Of a stretch of 39,747 nucleotides of DNA, positions 1-11,850 are shown one piece after another. The position numbers were made by a program, and so were the translations under genes. The notes beneath the pieces were generated by a model. That model saw only the letters and a program-made list of their open reading frames with translations, was not told where the DNA came from and did no database searches. Source of the stretch: Candidatus Anaerotruncus excrementipullorum (GTDB lineage Bacteria; Bacillota; Clostridia; Oscillospirales; Ruminococcaceae). Every line of letters begins with the position of its first letter. Position 1 is the stretch's first letter. The stretch covers positions 1 through 39,747 of the forward strand of contig DXES01000033.1 of assembly GCA_019114825.1 (NCBI GenBank), in the 5' to 3' direction.

Positions 1-1
1 C

Positions 2-1831
2 GCTTTGGAGGGCACCCAGATCGTCACCAGCTCGGTGGTCGCCTCCACCATCACCACCATCGTGGTGTTCCTGCCCATCAGCCTGATGGAGGGCATGTCC
101 GGCCAGCTGTTCAAGCAGCTGGGCTTCACCATCGTATTTGGCCTGTGCGCCTCCTTGGTCTCCGCCCTAAGCCTGGTGCCGCTGCTCTTCTACCGCCTGA
201 CCCCCCGGGAGAAGGAGGGTTGGCCGGTGTCCAAATATCTGCTGCGGATTGAGGACGCCTATGGCCGGTTCCTAAAGAAAACCTTCCACCACAAGGGGTT
301 GGTGGTCTTGGTTTCGGTGGGGCTGTTGGTCTTCTCCTTTGCCATGATGCCCTTTATCCACATGGAACTGATGCCCGATGTGGACCAGGGCATGGTCTCC
401 ATCGAGGTGGACACCAAGCCCGGCCTCAAACTGGAGGAGTTGGATAAGACCCTGCGCTCTTTGGAGGAGCTGGTGTCCGCCTCCCCCGATGTGGACCGGT
501 ACTCGGTCTCCGGCGGCGGTGGGTCGATGTTCTCCACCAGCACCGCCGGGTCCTCCCTCACCGTCTACCTGAAGGAGGACCGGGAAAAATCCACCGACGA
601 GTGGGTGGATATCTGGCGGGAGCAGACGGCGGACTACCGCAACTGCGATGTGAGCGTCTCCGCCCAGAGCATGATGTCCTCCTACACCGGCGGCGGCAAC
701 GCCCAGGTCAACCTCCAGGGCAACGATCTAAACGTGCTGCGGGAAGCCTCCCGCCAGGTGGAGGATTTGATGCACCAGCATCCGGACATCGTCCGGGTTT
801 CCTCCTCCCTCACCTCCGGAAATCCCCAGGCAGAGGTGGTGGTGGACCCGATCAAGGCCACGGCCGCAGGGTTGACCCCCGCCCAGGTGGTCTCCTCGGT
901 CTACGGGGTTCTGTCGGGCACCACCCCGGATACCCTGCGGATGGATGGGCATGAGTATGACATCACCGTGGAGTTCCCCGAGGGCAGCTATGAGACGGTG
1001 GCAGACCTGTCCGGGTTGATGATCAGCGCCCCCAGCGGGCGGCAGATCCCCCTATTGGATGTGGCCTCCATCGAATACTCCAATGCCCCCCAGAGCATCG
1101 ACCGCAAAAATAACCAGTATGTGGTGACCATCACCGGCCAGCCCACCACCGCCGCCCAGCTCACTGCGGCGGCAGAGATCAACCAGCAGGTTGCCCAGAT
1201 GGAGCTGCCCGCCGGCGTCTCCATCACCCAAAACGAGATCACCGAGAGCATGAACGAGGAGTTCTCCGCCCTATTCGGCGCGCTGGCGGTGGCTGTCTGG
1301 CTGGTATTTATGGTCATGGCCATCCAGTTCGAATCCATGCGGTTCTCGATCATCGTCATGATCTGCATCCCCTTCTCCCTGGTGGGTTCGCTGCTCCTGA
1401 TGCTCACCTCCCAGGTGACGCTGAGCATGGTCTCCATCCTGGGCTTCCTGATGCTGGTGGGCACCGTGGTGAACAACGGCATCCTGTTTATCGATACCGC
1501 CAACCAGTACCGCAGCAGTATGGACGCGGAGACCGCCCTGGTCTACGCGGGCAAGAGCCGCCTGCGCCCCATCCTGATGACCACCCTGACCACCGTCCTC
1601 TCCATGATCCCCATGGGTCTGGGGATTGGCGATGGCGCGGAGATCATGCAGGGTATGGCGGTGGTAATCATCGGCGGCCTGACCGCCTCCACCATCCTGA
1701 CCCTGCTATTGCTGCCCACCTTCTATCTGCTCTTCCGCGGCAAACCCCACAAGGAATATGAGAGCCCCGAGGACAAAGAGGCCAAAAAGCCCAAGCCGGA
1801 GCTCACCCAGGAGGAGCTGATCACCCAATAA
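2..1831 (+). CDS. RND multidrug efflux permease, C-terminal part (5' end outside window)
   Basis: This is the downstream part of an inner-membrane RND (AcrB/SwrC-like, HAE1) transporter that exports drugs or surfactants using the proton gradient. The reading frame is open to the window edge, so the first visible TTG is not the start; about 609 residues are present of the roughly 1000-1050 usual for the family. The fragment opens in the conserved stretch EGTQIVTSSVVAST, runs through transmembrane helices, a periplasmic porter/docking domain (about residues 115-415), and a C-terminal helix bundle containing VNNGILFIDTANQYR and RLRPILMTTLTTVLSMIP. It ends in a charged, Glu/Lys-rich cytoplasmic tail. 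A strong hairpin follows the stop. The partner adaptor, if any, lies outside the window. The family is certain; the substrate is not known. Confidence 0.93.
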   Translation, partial: ALEGTQIVTSSVVASTITTIVVFLPISLMEGMSGQLFKQLGFTIVFGLCASLVSALSLVPLLFYRLTPREKEGWPVSKYLLRIEDAYGRFLKKTFHHKGLVVLVSVGLLVFSFAMMPFIHMELMPDVDQGMVSIEVDTKPGLKLEELDKTLRSLEELVSASPDVDRYSVSGGGGSMFSTSTAGSSLTVYLKEDREKSTDEWVDIWREQTADYRNCDVSVSAQSMMSSYTGGGNAQVNLQGNDLNVLREASRQVEDLMHQHPDIVRVSSSLTSGNPQAEVVVDPIKATAAGLTPAQVVSSVYGVLSGTTPDTLRMDGHEYDITVEFPEGSYETVADLSGLMISAPSGRQIPLLDVASIEYSNAPQSIDRKNNQYVVTITGQPTTAAQLTAAAEINQQVAQMELPAGVSITQNEITESMNEEFSALFGALAVAVWLVFMVMAIQFESMRFSIIVMICIPFSLVGSLLLMLTSQVTLSMVSILGFLMLVGTVVNNGILFIDTANQYRSSMDAETALVYAGKSRLRPILMTTLTTVLSMIPMGLGIGDGAEIMQGMAVVIIGGLTASTILTLLLLPTFYLLFRGKPHKEYESPEDKEAKKPKPELTQEELITQ

Positions 1832-1852
1832 GCCTCCCCTTCCCACTGCATA

Positions 1853-1895
1853 GCAGACAGCCCGCCCGCCGGTACCCGGCAGGCGGGCTGTCTGC
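1853..1895 (+). terminator. Hairpin terminator after RND gene
   Basis: A 20-bp stem with one mismatch and a 2-3 nt loop (left arm starts GCAGACAGCCCGCC, right arm ends GGCGGGCTGTCTGC) begins 22 nt after the RND stop. There is no T-run, so it may work with a factor or only as an mRNA-stabilising hairpin. Confidence 0.6.
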
Positions 1896-1991
1896 CATCC
1901 AGGCATAACGCCGCCGCCCCGGGAATATGTATGGGACAGGCAAAACAAGCCTGTTGAGACCGGAAAACCAGGGGAAAGGACGGAAAGTGGT

Positions 1992-4649
1992 ATGGAAAAA
2001 CTGCAGGGGCTCACCCAGCGCCAGGCGCAGGAGCTTTTGAAGGAATATGGGGAAAATGTGATCCGCTCCTCTGCCAAGGCGGGGGCGCTGCGGCTATTTG
2101 CAGGGCAGTTCAAGGACGCGATGGTGCTGATTTTGTTGGCCGCCACAGCCCTCTCCGCGCTGTTGGGGGAGATCAACGAGGCGTTCACCATCATCGTCAT
2201 CGTGCTGTTGAACGCACTGTTGGGCTTCCTGCAGGAATTTCGCACCGAACGGACGCTGGAAAAGCTGGGGGAGCTGGCCGCCCCTACCGCCTCGGTCATC
2301 CGGGAGGGCCAGCTGGCCACCATCCCCGCCGCACAGGTGGTCCCCGGGGACCTCTTCTGCCTGAAGGCCGGGGACCGGGTGCCCGCGGATGGGCTGGTGG
2401 TGGAAGCCCAGGAGCTGGGGTGTGACGAATCCATGCTCAGTGGGGAATCGATCCCGGTGGAAAAACGCCCCTGCCCCGGGCTGGCTGAACCGCCCAAGGC
2501 CGGCCAGGTGTATATGGGCACCATGGCCACCCGGGGCAGGGCGGTATGCCGGGCCAGGGCCACCGGCGCCAACACCGAGATGGGCCGGATCGCCGACCTA
2601 TTGGGCGGGATCGAGGCCCAGCCCACCCCGCTTCAAAAACGGCTGGCCCATATGAGCCGGGCCATCGGGATCGGCTGCCTGCTCATCTGCCTGGTGGTGG
2701 CAGCGGCGGGCATCCTGCGGGGGGAGGACCCGTTTTCCATGGTGCTGGTGGGCATCTCTTTGGCGGTGGCGGCCATCCCCGAGGGGCTGCCCGCCGTGGT
2801 CACCATCGCCCTGGCCCTCTCGGTGGGGCGGATGGTCCGCAGGGGGGCGCTGATCCGGCGGCTGCACGCGGTGGAGACGCTGGGCTGCGCCAACGTGATC
2901 TGCTCCGACAAGACCGGCACCCTCACCGAAAACCGCATGACCGTCCGGGCGGTGCGCACCCCTGGCCTCTCCCTGGAGGTGGGCGGCGGCGGCACCGAGG
3001 CCCATGGGCAATTCACGCTGGAGGGCAAACCGGTCCGGCCGGCCAGCTATCCAGATTTGGCGCTGCTCTTGGATATCGCGGTCCTCTGCAGCAACGCCGC
3101 CATCTCCCCCATCGGCCAGGACGGCGCTCAGCTGCGCCTGGAGGGGGAGCCCACCGAGGCTGCCCTGTTGGTGCTGGCCGCCAAGGCGGGGATCTGGCGG
3201 TCCGCCCGTCCCTACCGGCCCGGCAAGGAGGTCCCCTTCGACTCCACCCGCAAGATGATGAGCTTGGGGGTCCGCCGGGAGGATGGGCAGGCGTTCCTCT
3301 TCTGCAAGGGCGCCCCTGATCTGCTGTTGGACCGGTGTACCCACTACCTGGAAAACGGCCACACGCGCCCCCTCTCCCCCGCCATGCGCAAAAAGATCCT
3401 CCAATGGAACGACCAAATGGCCGCCCAAGCGCTGCGGGTACTGGGGTTTGCCTTCCGCAAGGCGGGCTCGGAGGGGGATGTGGCCGAGCAGAACCTGGTA
3501 TTTGTGGGGCTGGCGGGAATGATCGACCCGCCCCGTCCGGAGGTATTGGAGGCGGTGCGCAAATGCCGCCAGGCGGGGATCCGGCCGGTGATGATCACCG
3601 GCGACCATGCCATCACCGCCCGCGCCATCGCCGGTGACCTGGGGATCTGCCCACCCCAGGGCCGGGTGGTCACCGGCAAGGAACTGGATGCCATGAGCGA
3701 CGACCGGCTGGCCCGGCAGATCGCTGAGATCCCGGTGTTCGCCCGGGTTACCCCCGCCCACAAGCTGCGGATCGTCCGGGCGCTCAAGCGCCAGGGCAAT
3801 GTGGTGGCTATGACCGGGGACGGGGTCAACGACGCCCCCGCCGTCAAGGAGGCGGACATCGGCGTGGCCATGGGGATCACCGGTACCGATGTGACCAAGG
3901 AGGCCTCCTCGGTGGTACTGATGGATGACAACTTCGCCACACTGGTGGCGGCGGTGGAGGAGGGGCGGGTGATCTATCAGAACATCCGCAAGTTCATCCG
4001 CTACCTATTCTCCTGCAACATCGGCGAGGTGGTCACCATGTTTTTCGCCATGCTCATGGGGATGCCGGTGCCGCTACTGCCCATCCAAATTCTATTGGTC
4101 AACCTGGCAACCGACGGCCTGCCCGCCATCGCCCTGGGGCTGGAACCGGCGGAGGAGGATGTGATGCGCCAAAAGCCCCGCCGGGCGGAGGAATCGGTCT
4201 TCTCCAATGGGCTGGCGTTCACCATCGCCATCCGGGGGCTGCTCATCGGGCTGTGTACGCTGGGGGCTTTTGTCTCCCTCTACCGCTCCTCCCAGGGGGA
4301 TGTGGCGCTGGCACGCACCGGGGCGCTGTCCGCGCTGGTGCTCATGCAGCTGATCCATGTGTTCGAGTGCAAGAGCGAAACCAAAGGGCTGTTTTCCATC
4401 CCATTTTTTAACAACTGGAAACTGATCGGGGCCACCGCCATCTCGGTGGGGCTGCTCTGTCTGGCAGTGTGGCATCCTGCCGTCTCCGCCCTCTTCCAGA
4501 CATCCCCCCTCACCCTATCCCAGCTGCGGACGGTACTCTGCTACTGTCTGGCCGTGCCGCTGGTGTCCGGCGTCCTGCTGGCTCTGCGGCGGCGGGGGCG
4601 GCTGCGGCCGCAGCCCTCCGCTCAGGAAGCCCTCTCCGCCCCCCACTGA
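1992..4649 (+). CDS. P-type Ca2+-transporting ATPase (P2A type)
   Basis: This is a cation pump of 885 residues, the usual length for SERCA/PMR1-like bacterial calcium ATPases, that expels Ca2+ from the cytoplasm at the cost of ATP. Visible landmarks: actuator loop SGES (about 149-152), M4 calcium site PEGLP (263-267), phosphorylated Asp306 in DKTGTLT, hinge TGDGVND (608-614) and M6 motif NLATDG (704-709). PEGLP together with N..TD is typical of calcium rather than heavy-metal or Mg pumps, though Mn2+ can also be carried by relatives. The ATG follows a purine-rich GGGGAAAGGA site. It stands alone, between the hairpin after the RND gene and a two-way terminator. Family certain, ion inferred from motifs. 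Confidence 0.93.
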   Translation: MEKLQGLTQRQAQELLKEYGENVIRSSAKAGALRLFAGQFKDAMVLILLAATALSALLGEINEAFTIIVIVLLNALLGFLQEFRTERTLEKLGELAAPTASVIREGQLATIPAAQVVPGDLFCLKAGDRVPADGLVVEAQELGCDESMLSGESIPVEKRPCPGLAEPPKAGQVYMGTMATRGRAVCRARATGANTEMGRIADLLGGIEAQPTPLQKRLAHMSRAIGIGCLLICLVVAAAGILRGEDPFSMVLVGISLAVAAIPEGLPAVVTIALALSVGRMVRRGALIRRLHAVETLGCANVICSDKTGTLTENRMTVRAVRTPGLSLEVGGGGTEAHGQFTLEGKPVRPASYPDLALLLDIAVLCSNAAISPIGQDGAQLRLEGEPTEAALLVLAAKAGIWRSARPYRPGKEVPFDSTRKMMSLGVRREDGQAFLFCKGAPDLLLDRCTHYLENGHTRPLSPAMRKKILQWNDQMAAQALRVLGFAFRKAGSEGDVAEQNLVFVGLAGMIDPPRPEVLEAVRKCRQAGIRPVMITGDHAITARAIAGDLGICPPQGRVVTGKELDAMSDDRLARQIAEIPVFARVTPAHKLRIVRALKRQGNVVAMTGDGVNDAPAVKEADIGVAMGITGTDVTKEASSVVLMDDNFATLVAAVEEGRVIYQNIRKFIRYLFSCNIGEVVTMFFAMLMGMPVPLLPIQILLVNLATDGLPAIALGLEPAEEDVMRQKPRRAEESVFSNGLAFTIAIRGLLIGLCTLGAFVSLYRSSQGDVALARTGALSALVLMQLIHVFECKSETKGLFSIPFFNNWKLIGATAISVGLLCLAVWHPAVSALFQTSPLTLSQLRTVLCYCLAVPLVSGVLLALRRRGRLRPQPSAQEALSAPH

Positions 4650-4655
4650 TCCCCC

Positions 4656-4699
4656 ATACAAAAAACCGCCGGTATGGCCTACCGGCGGTTTTTTTGTAT
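4656..4699. terminator. Bidirectional intrinsic terminator
   Basis: A near-perfect inverted repeat (arms containing AAAAAACCGCCGGTA and TACCGGCGGTTTTTTT) lies between the convergent Ca-ATPase (+) and esterase (-) genes. It has T-runs in both directions, so it can end both transcripts. Confidence 0.92.
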
Positions 4700-4709
4700 A
4701 GAGCAAAAT

Positions 4710-5384
4710 TCAGCCCTCCCGCAGGAGGAACCGAAGCCCCTTTTCCAGGCGTACATCCCCATCCACATAGTGGCTGCCCCGGTTGCGCTCAAAGCAGGTC
4801 TCGATCCCCTGCGCCCGGAACAGCGCCTCCGCTTGACGGGTACAGTCCTCCACCTGGCGCATCCGAGGGTTGGTGGTGTACTTTTCCCGGTCCCCCACCG
4901 AAAAATAGGCCCGCTGGATCGCGGGTGGGATCGGATGGGCGGCTAGGTAATCCAAAAAGCCATCGTACCACAGGGAGCCGGAGACCGAGCAGACCTGGGA
5001 GAAGCCGCCGGTCTTGACCGCGGCATAGACGGCAAACAGGCCCGACAGGGAGATCCCCGCGATCCCCCGGGGCAACCCGCCGGCGCCCAGGCGGTTCTCC
5101 GCCAAAGGCAGCAGCTCCCCCATCAGGCGCTCCAGATAGCGGTCCGCACAGCCGCCGAACGGCTCCCGCCGGTCGAATACCCCCGGCGCAGGCCAAGGGG
5201 TCAGGTCGTTGTCCCAGTTTTCTCCCAGGATGCAGACGCAGATGGTCCCCATCCGCTCCAGCAGCTCCTCCGGCAGTTTCTGCCCCTCCACAGGGCTGTG
5301 GAGGTAGAGGATCCCCCTGGGCGGAGTCCGGGGGATGGCGCAATCTAAGGTGTAGAGGCCTTTTTCCAGAGTGACAGTTTTCAT
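4710..5384 (-). CDS. Putative esterase, alpha/beta hydrolase (esterase D/enterochelin esterase-like)
   Basis: A 224-residue cytoplasmic alpha/beta hydrolase resembling the PF00756 esterase group. The strand-turn-helix segment AGISLSGLFA gives the likely nucleophile Ser112 in a GxSxS form instead of the usual GxSxG. A likely acid lies in VGDREKY (around residue 168) and the catalytic His in RGSHYVDGD near the C-terminus. No signal peptide is visible. The ATG has GGGGAGGGG upstream. It is preceded by the hairpin that ends the HIT/alaS unit, so it is probably transcribed separately. The substrate cannot be told from sequence; siderophore-ester and acyl-ester hydrolysis are both possible. Confidence 0.75.
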   Translation of the reverse strand: MKTVTLEKGLYTLDCAIPRTPPRGILYLHSPVEGQKLPEELLERMGTICVCILGENWDNDLTPWPAPGVFDRREPFGGCADRYLERLMGELLPLAENRLGAGGLPRGIAGISLSGLFAVYAAVKTGGFSQVCSVSGSLWYDGFLDYLAAHPIPPAIQRAYFSVGDREKYTTNPRMRQVEDCTRQAEALFRAQGIETCFERNRGSHYVDGDVRLEKGLRFLLREG

Positions 5385-5418
5385 ATCGTCCCCTCCCCAG
5401 CTTTTGAAAGATGGGAAA

Positions 5419-5447
5419 GCGGGCGAAGGGGAATCCCCAACGCCCGC
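5419..5447 (-). terminator. Hairpin downstream of the alaS-HIT unit
   Basis: Arms GCGGGCG and CGCCCGC enclose a second GGGG/CCCC stem. On the minus strand the hairpin is followed by TTTCCCATCTTTC, a weak T-rich tail. Confidence 0.5.
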
Positions 5448-5468
5448 CGGTTGCTGAAAAGATCGCCG

Positions 5469-5810
5469 TCAGCCCGGAGGCCAGCCCAACTCCCGTCCCG
5501 CCAGGACATGGAAGTGCAGATGATTCACCGACTGGCCGGCCTTGGGGCCGCAGTTGGTGACCACCCGGTAGTCATCGCCGCAGCCCAGCTCCTTGGTGAT
5601 CTGCGCGATCACCTGGAAGGCATGGCCCACCAAATCGCCGTTGGTGGCGTCAATTTTGTTGGCGCCGGTGATGTGCTGCTTGGGAATCACCAGAAAATGG
5701 ATGGGGGCCTGGGGGTCGATGTCGTAAAAGGCATAGACCCGGTCGTCCTCATACACCTTTTTGCTGGGGATCTCCCCTGCAATGATTTTGCAAAACAGGC
5801 AGTCGTCCAT
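5469..5810 (-). CDS. HIT family nucleotide-binding protein (HINT-like)
   Basis: A 113-residue histidine-triad hydrolase, full length for the family. The triad is HLHFHV (His97, His99, His101). The N-terminal CLFC (Cys4, Cys7) with a later HITG is the usual bacterial Hit pattern. Such proteins hydrolyse nucleoside phosphoramidates and aminoacyl-adenylates, which fits the position 36 nt downstream of alaS, since stray alanyl-adenylate is a natural substrate type; that link is inference. Its own ribosome binding site AAAGGAGG is present, and it is probably co-transcribed with alaS and ended by the hairpin 21 nt beyond its stop. Confidence 0.93.
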   Translation of the reverse strand: MDDCLFCKIIAGEIPSKKVYEDDRVYAFYDIDPQAPIHFLVIPKQHITGANKIDATNGDLVGHAFQVIAQITKELGCGDDYRVVTNCGPKAGQSVNHLHFHVLAGRELGWPPG

Positions 5811-5846
5811 GGAAAACCCTCCTTTCTGCTGAGATTGTTGAGGTGG

Positions 5847-8492
<2,646 letters not shown>

Positions 8493-8556
8493 GTTTTTTC
8501 CGCTCCTTTAAATTGTTGCAAAATCTTTGGCGGCAGCTTGCCGCGCCCGGGCGCGC

Positions 8557-8792
8557 AAAAAGGCGCTTTTCGCCCCTCTCTGGGACGAAAAGCGCCAACT
8601 TTCCGCGGTACCACCCAAATTGCGCGGGAAACTCCCGCGCCGCTCGCCAGGAATAACGCTCACACCGCGTCCGGCTCCTCGCCGGAAGGCTCCGGGATGG
8701 CCCCCATCGGTTTCCACGGCGGCTTTCAGCCAAGGCCGCCTCTCTTGGGAGGAAAACCGAAGGTTCTTTCCCTTCATCGCCCACTGTAACAG
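8557..8792 (-). promoter_or_regulatory. T-box riboswitch (tRNA-Ala sensing) upstream of alaS
   Basis: On the minus strand the T-box consensus TGGGTGGTACCGCGG sits at 8603-8617. It is preceded by a long structured stem I region and followed by an intrinsic terminator (8562-8596, stem GGCGCTTTTCG/CGAAAAGCGCC, then TTTTT). Uncharged tRNA-Ala is expected to pair with the T-box and favour the antiterminator. A GCC triplet followed by A at 8699-8701 is a possible specifier codon, placed by eye only. The leader runs about 300 nt from the promoter to the alaS ATG. Confidence 0.93.
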
Positions 8793-8796
8793 TAGC

Positions 8797-8825
8797 AGTA
8801 TAGCCTTTTCCGCCGGGATTGTCAA
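8797..8825 (-). promoter_or_regulatory. Sigma-A promoter of alaS
   Basis: A -35 TTGACA (8820-8825), 17-bp spacer and -10 TATACT (8797-8802) give a near-consensus promoter just upstream of the T-box leader. Confidence 0.9.
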
Positions 8826-8853
8826 CTCCTGGGCCCGGGAAAAACACAATTTT

Positions 8854-9552
8854 TTAACGGCATAGCCCGGCCAGCAGCTCCTGGGGAAAGCCGCAGAAGT
8901 CCGGCAGCACCGCCGACACCCCCTCCAACTGCGCCAACCCCGCCGGATCGCCGCCGGGCGCGATCGCCACGATCCCACCCGCGCCTGCCGCCTGGGCGGC
9001 GCGGATGCCCATGAGCGAGTCCTCCACCACCAGGCAGTCCCCTGCCGGCAGCCCCAATTTTGCCGCCGCCCGCAGGTAGACCTCCGGATGGGGCTTTCCG
9101 GGGAAGCTGCCGTCATCGCAGACCACCCGGTCCCGGTCGAACCACCGGTCCAGCCCAAACCACTGGAAGTAGGCGTCCACGTTGCTGGCCACCGCACTGG
9201 TGGCGATTGTGCGGGGGATTCCCGCCGCCTTTAGCCGGTCCAGCAGGGCGGGCAGCCCTCTCACCAGGTGCTGCCCATCCGGGTCCTCCAGGCAGAGGCA
9301 GCGGTAAAACGCCTCCTTGCGCTCCGAAAGCGCCCAGGCCTGGGCGGGCGGCAGCGGATGGCCCAAAAAACGCTCCAGAATCTGTCCGTTGGGCATTCCC
9401 ATCATCGCCTGGACCTCCGGGACGGTCACCGGGCGGCCCACCAGCTCCTGGCCCAGCTGGCACCAGGCGCGGATGTGTTTTTCCGAATCGAAGAACATGG
9501 TCCCATTGAAATCCAACAGGACCCCATGAAGCCCCGCCATGGCCGGCCTCAT
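8854..9552 (-). CDS. HAD-superfamily phosphatase (beta-phosphoglucomutase-like)
   Basis: A 232-residue cytoplasmic HAD hydrolase of the beta-PGM/phosphatase subgroup with a helical cap. Motif I reads LLDFNGT (Asp14 nucleophile, Asn16), so the usual second Asp (DxDGT) is Asn; motif II is the Thr/Ser in IATSAV, and motifs III/IV are GKPHPEVY and VVEDSLMG. I chose the ATG at 9552 because it overlaps the bioY stop in an ATGA, the sign of translational coupling; a GTG three codons earlier and an ATG four codons later are alternatives. It is the last gene of the asp23-fakA-bioY unit. The small-molecule substrate is unknown. Confidence 0.85.
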   Translation of the reverse strand: MRPAMAGLHGVLLDFNGTMFFDSEKHIRAWCQLGQELVGRPVTVPEVQAMMGMPNGQILERFLGHPLPPAQAWALSERKEAFYRCLCLEDPDGQHLVRGLPALLDRLKAAGIPRTIATSAVASNVDAYFQWFGLDRWFDRDRVVCDDGSFPGKPHPEVYLRAAAKLGLPAGDCLVVEDSLMGIRAAQAAGAGGIVAIAPGGDPAGLAQLEGVSAVLPDFCGFPQELLAGLCR

Positions 9553-10106
9553 AGGGACCACACCACCAGCCGTGCCCGGCGCAGCGCCCGGTGGAGCGCC
9601 ACAGCCAGCAGGCTGGAGAGGGCCGCTTTCAGCAGATCAAAGAGGGCAAAGGGAATGACCGCCAGCCCCAGGGCCTCCCAAAGGCCGCTGCCGGTGAGGG
9701 CCATCAGCTGGAGGGTACCACAGGTATAACAGATCAATAGGCCCGCCGCCATGGCGCCCAGCATCCGCAGAAAGCCCCGGCCCCAGCGGGCGGTCAGCCA
9801 GGCGGTGGCCGCCGCCATCAGCGGATAGGCCAGCAGGTAGCCACCGGTGGGGCCCACCAGTTTGGCAGGCCCCGCCCCAAAATAGGAGAACACCGGCACA
9901 CCCGCCAGCCCCAGCAGCAGGTAACAGCCCTGGGCCAGCAGGGCGGTTTTCCAGTCCAGCACCGCGCCGGTGAGGAACACCGCCACAATCGCCAGGCTAA
10001 AGGGCACCGGCGTAAACCACAGGGGGAGCACCATCTGGGCCATCAGGGCGGTGAGGGCGGCAAACAGGGCCGCCAGCGTCAATCTCTTTGTCTTCTGGTT
10101 GTGCAA
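9549..10106 (-). CDS. bioY: BioY, biotin-uptake substrate-binding membrane component (ECF S-component)
   Basis: A 185-residue very hydrophobic protein with about six membrane segments, the usual BioY size. Family signatures are GLAGVPVFSYFGAGPAKL and GPTGGYLLAYP. It binds biotin outside and delivers it through the energy-coupling-factor transporter; the ECF ATPases and T-component are not in this window, so it probably shares a general ECF module. It starts with TTG, supported by GGAGG six to seven nt upstream. It lies 30 nt after fakA and overlaps the HAD gene by 4 nt, so the three are almost surely one operon. Confidence 0.92.
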   Translation of the reverse strand: MHNQKTKRLTLAALFAALTALMAQMVLPLWFTPVPFSLAIVAVFLTGAVLDWKTALLAQGCYLLLGLAGVPVFSYFGAGPAKLVGPTGGYLLAYPLMAAATAWLTARWGRGFLRMLGAMAAGLLICYTCGTLQLMALTGSGLWEALGLAVIPFALFDLLKAALSSLLAVALHRALRRARLVVWSL

Positions 10107-10136
10107 AAGGTTCCCTCCAAGCTCTTTTCACCGCGC

Positions 10137-11807
10137 TTATTCCACGCTGATCACAAAGTAGTAGACCGGCTGGCCGCCATTGATGAGCGCCACCTCCAGG
10201 TCATCCGGCAGCTTTGCGGTCACCGCATCGCACACCGTCTGGGCCAGCTCCTCGGAGATCTCCTCCCCGTAGAGCAGGGTCACAAAGCTACTGTCCCGGT
10301 GGACCAGGGATTTGGCCAGCCGCACCACTGCCTTGGTCAGATCCCGCTCGGTAAAAGCCAGCTTGCCATTTTCCAGGGCCAACAGCTCCCCTTCCTTGAT
10401 CTTGTGGCCGTCGTAGTCGCTGTCCCGGGCGGCGAAGGTCACCTGGCCGGTGCCCACCCGCTCATAGGCCTTCTGCATATTGATCTGATTCTCCGCCGCA
10501 GGCAGCTCCTGGTCGAAGGCGATCATGGCCGCCAGCCCCTGGGGGATGGTGCGGGTCTGCAGGACGATCACCTGCCGGTCGGCCAGCTTGGTCACCTGCT
10601 CCGCCGCCATGATGATATTCTTGTTGTTGGGCAGCACAAAAACCGTCTTGGCCGGGGTGGCATGGACCGCTGAGAGGATATCATCGGTGGAGGGGTTCAT
10701 GGTCTGACCTCCGCTGACCACATTGTCCACCCCCAGGTCCTGGAACAGCTTTTTGACCCCCTCCCCGGCGGCCACCGCCACAAAGCCGTAGGCACGGGAG
10801 GGGTCCACCGGCGCATAGGTGAAGCCCTGGTCCGACTGGGCCTCCACCACGCTGGCCCGCTGGGCCTCGTACTGCTCCCGCATATTCTCGATCTTCAGGT
10901 TGGTCAGGTGGCCATGGCCCAGCGCCGCCTCCAGCGCCTGGCCGGGATGGTCGGTATGGACATGGCATTTGATGATCTCATCGTCATCCACCACTACTAC
11001 GCAGTCCCCAATCGTCTCCAAATAGGCCCGCAGCACCTCGGGGGTGGGGTTCTTCTCCTGCTCCTTCACCACCAAAAACTCGGTGCAGTAGGTAAAGGTG
11101 ATCTCCCCAATATACTCCCCTGCTGCATTGCGGTCGGGATGGATCGACTGGGAATCGGCGTAGGCCTGCTGGCGCTCCTCCTCCATGGGCAGGATACCCT
11201 GGCCGTCGAAAACCTGGGCCATCCCTGCAAAGATCACCACCAGCCCTTGGCCGCCGGCATCCACCACGCCCGCCTTCTTCAGCACCGGCAGCAGCTCGGG
11301 GGTCTGCTCCAGCGCCTGCTGGGCGGCATCCAGGATCACATGCCAGATCTCCTGGGGGGTGGTTTCGGGGGTAAGCGCCTGGCGGGCGCTGGTGGCGGCC
11401 AGCCTCGCCACCGTGAGGATGGTGCCCTCGGTGGGCTTCATCACCGCTTTATAGGCCGACTCCACCCCTTTTTCCAACGCATCCACCAGCTGCTCCGCAT
11501 TGGCCTCGGTCTGGCCCTTGAGCCCCCGGGAGAAGCCCCGGAAGAGCAGCGAGAGGATGACACCGGAATTGCCCCGGGCCCCCCGCAGCAGCGCGGAGGC
11601 ACACACATCCGCCACCTGGGAGACGGGGGCGTTATCCGGCACCCGTTTGAGCTCCCGCTTGGCGGCGGAGGAGGACATGGACATATTGGTCCCGGTGTCG
11701 CCGTCCGGTACCGGAAAGACATTGAGGGCGTCCACAAGCTGACGCTGGTTGGCAATGTTGTTTGCGCCGGATATCAGAGCATCCCGAAGTTGTTGTCCTG
11801 TGATCAC
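10137..11807 (-). CDS. fakA: Fatty acid kinase catalytic subunit-like protein (FakA/YloV, DhaL-domain)
   Basis: The N-terminal DhaL-type kinase domain shows VFPVPDGDTGTNM (metal-binding Asp35, Asp37), GARGNSGVILS, KPTEGTILTVAR and VVDAGGQGL; the roughly 330-residue remainder is the usual FakA middle and C-terminal region ending YYFVISVE. FakA phosphorylates fatty acids held by FakB (DegV family) so that exogenous acyl chains can enter phospholipid. I chose GTG at 11807, which has GGGGGT upstream and begins MITGQQLRDALISGAN as in relatives; an ATG at 11834 would add nine residues. No FakB gene is in the window. It lies directly after asp23, the classic yloU-yloV order. Confidence 0.92.
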   Translation of the reverse strand: MITGQQLRDALISGANNIANQRQLVDALNVFPVPDGDTGTNMSMSSSAAKRELKRVPDNAPVSQVADVCASALLRGARGNSGVILSLLFRGFSRGLKGQTEANAEQLVDALEKGVESAYKAVMKPTEGTILTVARLAATSARQALTPETTPQEIWHVILDAAQQALEQTPELLPVLKKAGVVDAGGQGLVVIFAGMAQVFDGQGILPMEEERQQAYADSQSIHPDRNAAGEYIGEITFTYCTEFLVVKEQEKNPTPEVLRAYLETIGDCVVVVDDDEIIKCHVHTDHPGQALEAALGHGHLTNLKIENMREQYEAQRASVVEAQSDQGFTYAPVDPSRAYGFVAVAAGEGVKKLFQDLGVDNVVSGGQTMNPSTDDILSAVHATPAKTVFVLPNNKNIIMAAEQVTKLADRQVIVLQTRTIPQGLAAMIAFDQELPAAENQINMQKAYERVGTGQVTFAARDSDYDGHKIKEGELLALENGKLAFTERDLTKAVVRLAKSLVHRDSSFVTLLYGEEISEELAQTVCDAVTAKLPDDLEVALINGGQPVYYFVISVE

Positions 11808-11850
11808 GATTGTTAAACCCCCATCAATTTCCATTTTTCCGCCCAAGCGG

